A stretch of DNA of 64,000 nt from AP-15 sp963716115 (lineage in GTDB: Bacteria > Pseudomonadota > Alphaproteobacteria > ATCC43930 > CGMCC-115725), in NCBI GenBank assembly GCA_963716115.1, contig CAVQSZ010000024.1:62001-126000 (forward strand). Direction: 5' to 3'. Position numbers and translations under genes: made by a program. The notes beneath the pieces are model-generated. The model searched no databases and was not told the DNA's origin. It worked only from the letters and a program-made list of their open reading frames with translations. Shown one piece after another: positions 55,633 to 64,000 of this stretch. Position 1 is the stretch's first letter; every line of letters begins with the position of its first letter.

Positions 55633-56682
55633 TTGACGAGCTCCGGGCGACCGACCGTCCTGACCCGGGCGCTGGCGGGTGAAATGCTTCCCCGCCCGCC
55701 CTGGTGGCTGATGCGTCAGGCCGGCCGCTATCTGCCCGAGTACCGCGAGGTCCGCCGCAAGGCGGCCGATTTCATCGAGCTGTGCCTGACCCCGGCGCTG
55801 GCCGCCGAGCTGACCTTGCAGCCGGTGCGGCGCTATCGGATGGACGGCGCCATCCTGTTCTCCGACATCCTGATGCTGCCCTATGCGCTCGGCCAGAAGC
55901 TCGAATACCGGGAGGGCGAAGGGCCGGTCCTCGAGCCGGTCGGCGACGCCGGGGCCATCGCCGGCCTCGAGCGGGCGAAGATCGCCGCTCGCCTGGAGCC
56001 GGTGTTCGAGGGGGCGCGCCGGGTCCGCGCCGAGCTCGATCCCGCGGTCGCGCTGATCGGGTTCGCCGGCGCCCCGTGGACCGTCGCGGCCTATATGGTC
56101 GAGGGCGGCGGAAGCCGCGACTTCCGCTTGGTCAGGAGCCTGGCTTATCGCGATCCGGCGGGGTTCGCCGCGCTGATCGACCTGCTGGTCGAGGGCGCGA
56201 TCGAGTTTCTCACCGGCCAGATATTGGCCGGGGTCGATGTCGTGCAGCTCTTCGACAGCTGGGCCGGCGTATTGCCGGAGCGGGAGTTCGAACGATGGGT
56301 CATCGCGCCGACAAAACGGATCGTCGGCGCGCTGAAGGGGCGGTTTCCCGGCGTGCCGATCATCGGCTTCCCGCGCGGAGCGGGCCTGCTCTACGAGCGC
56401 TACGCCGCGGAGACCGGGGTCGACGCGATCGGGCTCGACACCTCGGCGCCGCCGGGCTTCGCCAGGGAACGGCTGCAGCCGCTGATGGCGGTTCAGGGCA
56501 ATCTCGATCCGGTGGCGCTGCTGGTCGGCGGCGCCGCGCTCGAAGCCGCGGTCGGCGAGCTTCGTCGGACGCTCGGCGGCGGCCCCTGGGTGTTCAACCT
56601 CGGCCACGGCGTGCTGCCGCAAACGCCGCCCGAGAACGTCGCCGCTCTCGCCCGGCTGCTGGCCCTGCCGACCGCCGTTTGA
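55633..56682 (+). CDS. hemE: uroporphyrinogen decarboxylase
   Basis: 349 aa from TTG 55633, chosen because GGAAG lies seven bases before it and the length then matches the family; ATG codons at 55552, 55615 and 55618 would extend it into the origin. Active-site PPWWLMRQAGRYLPEYR, FSDILMLPYALGQKL and VVQLFDSWAG are intact, with the final FNLGHGVLPQTPPENV. Decarboxylates uroporphyrinogen III to coproporphyrinogen III. First gene of a haem operon with hemH and hemJ. Confidence 0.95.
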   Translation: MTSSGRPTVLTRALAGEMLPRPPWWLMRQAGRYLPEYREVRRKAADFIELCLTPALAAELTLQPVRRYRMDGAILFSDILMLPYALGQKLEYREGEGPVLEPVGDAGAIAGLERAKIAARLEPVFEGARRVRAELDPAVALIGFAGAPWTVAAYMVEGGGSRDFRLVRSLAYRDPAGFAALIDLLVEGAIEFLTGQILAGVDVVQLFDSWAGVLPEREFERWVIAPTKRIVGALKGRFPGVPIIGFPRGAGLLYERYAAETGVDAIGLDTSAPPGFARERLQPLMAVQGNLDPVALLVGGAALEAAVGELRRTLGGGPWVFNLGHGVLPQTPPENVAALARLLALPTAV

Positions 56683-56683
56683 C

Positions 56684-57688
56684 ATGCCGCGCACGGCGGT
56701 CATTCTGATGAACCTCGGCGGCCCCGATTCGCCCGAAGCGGTTGAGCCTTTTCTGTACAATCTGTTCGCCGATCCCGCGATCATCAACCTTCCGGGGATA
56801 TTTCGCCTGCCGCTGGCCCGGCTGGTCGCGCGGTCACGGTTGCGGGCCGCCCGCGACATCTACGCCCGGCTCGGCGGGGCGTCGCCGTTGCTGGCGAACA
56901 CCAAGGCGCAGGCGGCGGCCCTGGAGCGAGAGCTTGGCCCCGGCTACCGCTGCTTTATCGCGATGCGGTATTGGCGTCCATGCAGCCTGGAAGCCGCCGC
57001 CGAGGTCAAGGAGTGGGCCCCGGACGAAATCGTCTGCCTCCCTCTCTATCCGCAGTTTTCGCGGACGACGACGGGCTCATCATTACGGGCTTGGCGGATG
57101 GCGGCGGCGCGCTGCGGCCTCGTCGTTCCGACATCGGTCGTCGGCAGCTATCCGTGCGAGCCGGGATTTATCGCGGCGATCGCCGGGTTGATCCGGCCCG
57201 CTCTCGAAGCCGCCGGCGCCCACGGCCGCCCGCCGCGGCTGCTGCTGACCGCGCACGGTCTGCCGAAGAAGATCGTGCGGGCCGGCGATCCCTACCCGGC
57301 GCAGGTCGAAGAGACCGCAGCCGCGATCATCGCCGCTCTCGCCCGTCCCGGGCTCGACTGGCGGGTCTGCTATCAGAGCCGGGTCGGGCCGCTCGCCTGG
57401 ATCGGCCCCGCGACCGACGCCGAGATCCGCCGCGCCGGCGAGGAAGGGGCGCCGCTGGTGGTCGTACCGATCGCTTTTGTCTCGGAGCACTCGGAAACCC
57501 TGGTCGAGCTCGACCTCGATTATCGCAGGATCGCCGAGGCCAGCGGCGCGCCGGGCTACTGCCGGGTTCCCACGGTCGGCGTCGAGCCCGGCTTTATCGC
57601 TGCGCTGGCGGCGCTCGTCGGGCGGGCTCGCGGCGCCGGAAGCGTCGGCATGCCGGACGGGTGCGCGCGCGGCGGGGCGGCGGCGTGA
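56684..57688 (+). CDS. hemH: ferrochelatase
   Basis: 334 aa, one base after hemE. Inserts Fe(II) into protoporphyrin IX. VILMNLGGPDSPEAVEPFLY at the start; the metal-site His and Glu lie in LLLTAHGLPKKIV and VPIAFVSEHSETLVELD; CYQSRVGPLAWIGPAT is the porphyrin-pocket block. Slightly short of the usual 340-350 aa. Overlaps hemJ by four bases. Confidence 0.95.
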   Translation: MPRTAVILMNLGGPDSPEAVEPFLYNLFADPAIINLPGIFRLPLARLVARSRLRAARDIYARLGGASPLLANTKAQAAALERELGPGYRCFIAMRYWRPCSLEAAAEVKEWAPDEIVCLPLYPQFSRTTTGSSLRAWRMAAARCGLVVPTSVVGSYPCEPGFIAAIAGLIRPALEAAGAHGRPPRLLLTAHGLPKKIVRAGDPYPAQVEETAAAIIAALARPGLDWRVCYQSRVGPLAWIGPATDAEIRRAGEEGAPLVVVPIAFVSEHSETLVELDLDYRRIAEASGAPGYCRVPTVGVEPGFIAALAALVGRARGAGSVGMPDGCARGGAAA

Positions 57689-58134
57689 ATTTGTGGCTCG
57701 CCACCGCCTACCCGTGGGTCAAGTCGGCGCATATCCTGGCGGTCATCGCGTGGATGGCGGGGCTCCTCTACCTGCCGCGGCTGTTCGTCTACCATGCAGC
57801 GGCGCCGGCCGGGTCCGACCGGTCGGAGACCTTCAAGGTCATGGAGCGGCGTCTCCAGCGCGGGATCATGACCCCGGCGATGATCGCCGCCTGGGTCTTC
57901 GGCGCGATGCTGGCCGCGACGCCGGGGCTGGTCGACTGGCGCAGAGGATGGATTTGGGCGAAGCTTGCCCTGGTCGTTGCGCTGACCGCGTATCATTTGG
58001 CGCTCGCCCTCTGGCGTCGGGCGTTCGCCGAAGACCGCAATCGCCATGCCGCCCGGTTTTTCCGGGTCGTCAACGAGCTGCCGACCCTGGCGCTGATCGC
58101 GATCGTCGTGCTCGTCGTGGTCAAGCCGTTTTGA
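57685..58134 (+). CDS. hemJ: protoporphyrinogen IX oxidase HemJ
   Basis: 149 aa from GTG 57685 (GTGA overlap with hemH). Four membrane helices; YPWVKSAHILAVIAWMAGLLYLPR has the conserved His, and MERRLQRGIMTPAMIAAWVFG and FRVVNELPTL complete the HemJ pattern. Oxidises protoporphyrinogen IX, feeding HemH. This explains the absence of hemG or hemY from the cluster. Confidence 0.92.
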   Translation: MNLWLATAYPWVKSAHILAVIAWMAGLLYLPRLFVYHAAAPAGSDRSETFKVMERRLQRGIMTPAMIAAWVFGAMLAATPGLVDWRRGWIWAKLALVVALTAYHLALALWRRAFAEDRNRHAARFFRVVNELPTLALIAIVVLVVVKPF

Positions 58135-58180
58135 TGCGAAAGCCATGGCTTTTTAACATAGGAGGAACTTGTAATCGCGT

Positions 58181-58209
58181 TTGACTTGCCTATCTGCTTG
58201 GGCTAAGGG
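58181..58209 (+). promoter_or_regulatory. promoter of rho
   Basis: -35 TTGACT (58181-58186), 17 bases, -10 TAAGGG (58204-58209), giving a leader of about 125 bases before rho. The leader is C-rich in part (58235-58325), which suits Rho autoregulation by premature termination. An AAAGCC/GGCTTT dyad with a T run at 58137-58155 may be a weak hemJ terminator. Confidence 0.55.
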
Positions 58210-58340
58210 AAACACCATCGGTGAATGCCGTTTCCCGCTGCTCCCTGCCGATCCTCGCCCAACCTCAGAGCCTGCCCGAACCGTTGCCGCAGGCGTTTTC
58301 CCGGACGGGCGGACCTTGTCCCACCGCGACGCGAAAAATC

Positions 58341-61228
<2,888 letters not shown>

Positions 61229-61325
61229 CCGACGGATGTTAGAGACCGAACAGGATAGATCCGGTTAACGCGCCGCCGGCCCCGGCAACGACCGCGGCGC
61301 CGCGCAATGACGGCGGCGCCTTCTC

Positions 61326-62300
61326 CTACACGGTCAGCACGGTCTGCCCGGTGGTCTTGCGGCCTTCGAGGTCGCGGTGGGCGCGGGCGGCCTCGCGCAG
61401 CGGGTAGGTCTGGTTGACCGCGATCTTGACGGCGCCGCTCTCGACCACGGCGAACAATTCACGCGAAGCGGTCAGCAAATCCTCGCGCGAGGCGGTGTAG
61501 GTGTTCAAGGTCGGCCTTGTCAGGAACAGCGAGCCCTTGCCCGCCAGGATGCCGATGTCGACCAGCCCGATCGCGCCCGACGACTGGCCGAACGAAGCCA
61601 TGAGGCCCAGCGGCGCCAGGCAGTCGAGCGATTTGTAGAACGTGTCCTTGCCGACCGAGTCGTAGACGACGGGCAATTTCTTCCCCTGGGTCAGCTCGGC
61701 CACTCGGGCGACAAAATCCTCGCGGCGATAGTTGATCGGATGATCGCACCCGTGCCGCTTCGCCAGCGCGGCCTTGTCGTCGTCGCCGACGGTGCCGATC
61801 ACGGTGGCGCCGAGGTGCTTCGCCCATTGGCACACGATCAGCCCGACCCCGCCGGCGGCGGCATGAATGAGGATCGTCTCGCCGCGCTTGACCGGATGGG
61901 TGCGGCGCACGAGGTACCACGCGGTCATGCCCTTCAGCATCATCGCCGCGGCTTGGCTGTCGGTGATCCCCGCCGGCACCGGAACCAGGCGGTCGGCCGG
62001 CATCACCCTTGCCTCGGCATAGGCGCCGATCGGCCCGCCGGCATAGGCCACCCGGTCGCCGGGCTTCAGCCCGCTGACCCCTGGCCCGACCTCTTCGACC
62101 ACGCCCGCCGCCTCGGAGCCGAGCCCGCTCGGCATCGGCATCGCGTAGAGGCCGCTGCGTTGATAGGTGTCGATGTAGTTGAGCCCGACCGCGGTGTGGC
62201 GCAGCCGGACCTGGCCCTGGCCGGGCTTGCCGATTTCGACCTCCTGCCACGACAGCACCTCGGGGCCGCCGGCCTTCTCGAAACGGATCGCGTGCACCAT
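61326..62300 (-). CDS. qorA: NADPH:quinone oxidoreductase, zinc-independent MDR family
   Basis: 324 aa. QOR type: MVHAIRFEKAGGPEVLSWQE, LNYIDTYQRSGLYAMPMPSGLGSE split in the substrate domain, GDRVAYAGGPIGAYAE, and nucleotide loop HAAAGGVGLIVCQWAKHLGA. The usual zinc ligands of alcohol dehydrogenases are absent. Reduces quinones with NADPH. It is isolated, with ~100 bases on each side. Confidence 0.92.
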   Translation of the reverse strand: MVHAIRFEKAGGPEVLSWQEVEIGKPGQGQVRLRHTAVGLNYIDTYQRSGLYAMPMPSGLGSEAAGVVEEVGPGVSGLKPGDRVAYAGGPIGAYAEARVMPADRLVPVPAGITDSQAAAMMLKGMTAWYLVRRTHPVKRGETILIHAAAGGVGLIVCQWAKHLGATVIGTVGDDDKAALAKRHGCDHPINYRREDFVARVAELTQGKKLPVVYDSVGKDTFYKSLDCLAPLGLMASFGQSSGAIGLVDIGILAGKGSLFLTRPTLNTYTASREDLLTASRELFAVVESGAVKIAVNQTYPLREAARAHRDLEGRKTTGQTVLTV

Positions 62301-62356
62301 GGCCGTTCCTTTCGGGGTTGGTTGTCAGGGATTGGCGGCTCGCCGATCTCCAGCCC

Positions 62357-62390
62357 GTAGGATGGGTTTCGCGATGCTCACCCATCCTAC
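62357..62390. repeat. short palindromic repeat (GTAGGATGGGT type)
   Basis: GTAGGATGGGT (62357-62367), 12-base spacer, ACCCATCCTAC (62380-62390): a perfect 11-bp dyad in the gap between qorA and ogt. Similar GTAGGATGGGT elements are scattered in many proteobacteria. It may also act as a hairpin between the two genes. Confidence 0.75.
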
Positions 62391-62403
62391 AGCTATGTGG
62401 AAT

Positions 62404-62940
62404 CTATTCGAACATCCCAGCTAATCTCCAGATTAGGGACGGCCGCTCGCCGATCGGCAGGCGCGGCTGCGACGCCGGCGCGCGGCGCGAGGGAGCCAGA
62501 CCGCCCTCGAGCGCGAGCAGCAGGCGCTTGGTCGGCAGCCCGGCGCCGCCGCTGTAGCCGCCGAGCCCGCCGCTGGCCAGCACGCGGTGGCAGGGGACGA
62601 CGATCGGGATCGGGTTGCGCCCGCAGGCGCCGCCGATCGCCCGCGGCGCCGAATCCACACTCATCGCCAATTCGCCGTAGCGGCGCGTCTGCCCGTAGGG
62701 GATTGCGCTCATCGCCGCCCAGACGCGCTGGTCGAAGGCCGAGCCCGCCGGGTTCAGCGGCAGATCGAACCGGCTGAGCCGTCCGGCGAAATAGGCTTCG
62801 AGCTGGCGTTCCGCCTCGGCCAGCAGCGGCGTCTTCTCGCCGCCCTCGCCCTCGCCCCAGCGGATCTCGACGATCGCGCCGTCCGCTTCGGTGATCGTGA
62901 GCCGCCCGACCGGGCTGTCGATCGTGATCGAGTTCGTCAT
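62404..62940 (-). CDS. ogt: methylated-DNA--protein-cysteine methyltransferase
   Basis: 178 aa from ATG 62940. Suicide repair of O6-alkylguanine: the active Cys117 in IPIVVPCHRVLA, DNA-binding helix AIPYGQTRRYGELAMSVD and the arginine finger just after (SAPRAIGGACGRNP). GGYSGGAGLPTKRLLLALEG closes the domain. It overlaps the YyaL-like gene by four bases, so the pair is co-transcribed. Confidence 0.93.
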   Translation of the reverse strand: MTNSITIDSPVGRLTITEADGAIVEIRWGEGEGGEKTPLLAEAERQLEAYFAGRLSRFDLPLNPAGSAFDQRVWAAMSAIPYGQTRRYGELAMSVDSAPRAIGGACGRNPIPIVVPCHRVLASGGLGGYSGGAGLPTKRLLLALEGGLAPSRRAPASQPRLPIGERPSLIWRLAGMFE

Positions 62941-64000
62941 CGCACCTTCTCCAACGCCGCGCGCAAGGCCGCGGGGTCGGTCAGCGGCAGCGAGCACACC
63001 GGCCCCTCGCATAGATAAGCCGCGGGTCGGCCATCGACGAGGCCCTTGCCGTAGGCCGGATGGTCCGCCGGCAACGCCGCGTCCGGCGCCAGGGTCTGCA
63101 CCACCCGGTTCGGCAAGGAAATCTCGTAGACGGCGCCCCGCAATGCTTCGAAATCGGCCGCGCCTTTGTCCCCGACAACGACGATCTGCAACGGCTTGGC
63201 CAACAGCTCGACATTGTTGAGGAGGGTCGCGAGCGGGAAGAAGTTGCGCGCCGCCTCGCCCGAAAACGTCGCGACGATCGCCTCGGCGCGGCGGCGCCAG
63301 GCGTCCTCCCCGGTCAGGAGCGACAGCCGCGTCAATGCCCCGACCATCGTGCCGTTGCCGGCCGGGACGGCGGCGTCGGCCGCGGTCTTGGCGCGCGCGA
63401 TCAGCCCCTCGGTGTCGTCGGCGGTAAAGAAATAGCCGCCGCCTTCCGGGTCCCAGTAATGCCGGTCGAGGATCGCGATCCATTCCCGCGCCTGGTCGGG
63501 CAGGGCATCGCCGGCGCCGGCCTCGTGCAGCGCCAGCGCGGCGCGGCAGAGATTGGCGTAATCGTCGACATTGGCCGGATGCCGGGCCTGCCCCGCCCGC
63601 CAGCTGTGCCGCAGCCGCCCATCGGCGGCGGTCATCCGCGCCTGGATAAAGGCGAAGGCGGCGCGCGCGGCCTCGACCCAGTCCGGCCGCTCGAAGACGA
63701 GCCCGGCATTGGCCATCGCCGCGATCATCAGCCCGTTCCAGTCGGCCAGCACCTTGTCGTCCCAGCCCGGCCGCACCCGCCCCGCGCGCTCCCGCAGCAG
63801 CAGCGCGCGGCAGGCCGCCAGCTCGCGCTCGGTTGCCGCGTCGGCGAGCGCCGGCGTGCGCAGCCGGTTGAGGATCGTGTGGCCTTCCCAGTTCCCCTCG
63901 GGCGTCACGTCGTAGAACCGCTTGAACAACGGCGCGCGGTCGCCGAGCAGCGCATCGATCTCGGCCTCGGACCAGACGTAGAACTTGCCCTTCCTCGTGC
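62937..64000 (-). CDS. DUF255/thioredoxin-domain protein YyaL-like, 5' end outside window
   Basis: C-terminal ~354 residues. An (alpha/alpha)6 barrel typical of YyaL/SPATA20 proteins: KFYVWSEAEIDALLGD at the window edge, RPGWDDKVLADWNGLMIAAMA, HPANVDDYANLCRAAL and GGYFFTADDTEGLIAR. The N-terminal thioredoxin domain, including any CxxC, lies outside the window. The family is large and cytosolic, without a proven reaction. It precedes ogt with overlapping codons. Confidence 0.9.
   Translation of the reverse strand, partial: TRKGKFYVWSEAEIDALLGDRAPLFKRFYDVTPEGNWEGHTILNRLRTPALADAATERELAACRALLLRERAGRVRPGWDDKVLADWNGLMIAAMANAGLVFERPDWVEAARAAFAFIQARMTAADGRLRHSWRAGQARHPANVDDYANLCRAALALHEAGAGDALPDQAREWIAILDRHYWDPEGGGYFFTADDTEGLIARAKTAADAAVPAGNGTMVGALTRLSLLTGEDAWRRRAEAIVATFSGEAARNFFPLATLLNNVELLAKPLQIVVVGDKGAADFEALRGAVYEISLPNRVVQTLAPDAALPADHPAYGKGLVDGRPAAYLCEGPVCSLPLTDPAALRAALEKVR

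Overview
The window is a GC-rich chromosomal segment (roughly 70% G+C by eye) from a Gram-negative alphaproteobacterium, probably near Rhodospirillales/Acetobacterales. The gene order aroE-coaE-dnaQ / secB / fxsA / Tim44-like / mltA, together with maf, the PPDK regulator, hemE-hemH-hemJ and rho, is the origin-proximal neighbourhood typical of that class. IalB-rlmN-argG, MmcB, TimA-like and CcmABCDE-G genes agree with this.

Layout. 0-3.4 kb: the end of a D-glutamate cyclase gene overlapping murL and murD2, the alternative route that puts D-Glu into peptidoglycan precursors. 3.4-10.9 kb: small lipoprotein, MFS transporter, GST, MASE1/CHASE hybrid kinase, tRNA-Ala(CGC) with a near-consensus promoter, YggT, DUF167, NnrU and an alpha/beta hydrolase. 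10.9-16.7 kb: HicAB, argG, a low-GC secreted orphan, a broken hydrolase, rlmN, IalB-like and DinB genes. 17-21 kb: cytochrome c maturation genes ccmA-B-C-D-E-G, with a run of four hairpins ending in a terminator upstream of ccmA. 21-24 kb: a DUF6065/2-oxoglutarate oxygenase fusion and a PaaK-like ligase. 24-28.4 kb: a Slam-like TPR/beta-barrel gene followed by a FecR-domain protein whose C-terminus looks like a TbpB-type barrel. 28-38.9 kb: LysR regulator, DcaP-like porin, second 2OG oxygenase, NitT/TauT-like ABC transporter, PIN-domain pair, twin lipoproteins. 38.9-45 kb: lysS, SbmA-like ABC exporter, mmcB, hldE, smr. 45-48 kb: lutABC (lactate oxidation). 48-55 kb: mltA, Tim44-like, fxsA, secB, dnaQ, coaE, aroE, maf, PPDK regulator. 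55.26-55.63 kb: the likely replication origin. 55.6-64 kb: hemE, hemH, hemJ, rho, a polytopic membrane protein, quinone reductase, ogt and the end of a YyaL-like gene.

Envelope work dominates: peptidoglycan precursors (MurL/MurD2, MltA), LPS heptose (HldE), outer-membrane proteins (porin, Slam) and cytochrome c assembly. The most promising unexplored items are the Slam/FecR/TbpB-like cassette, the D-glutamate cyclase-MurL-MurD2 operon, the DUF6065-oxygenase/ligase pair, the structured RNA before ccmA and the iterated ATCCCCG origin.

Caveat on quality: many genes, including the usually indispensable argG and aroE, carry single-base frameshifts. Nearly all are +1 and lie in short homopolymer runs, while the protein on each side stays well conserved. 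I read most of these as sequence errors, not true pseudogenes.
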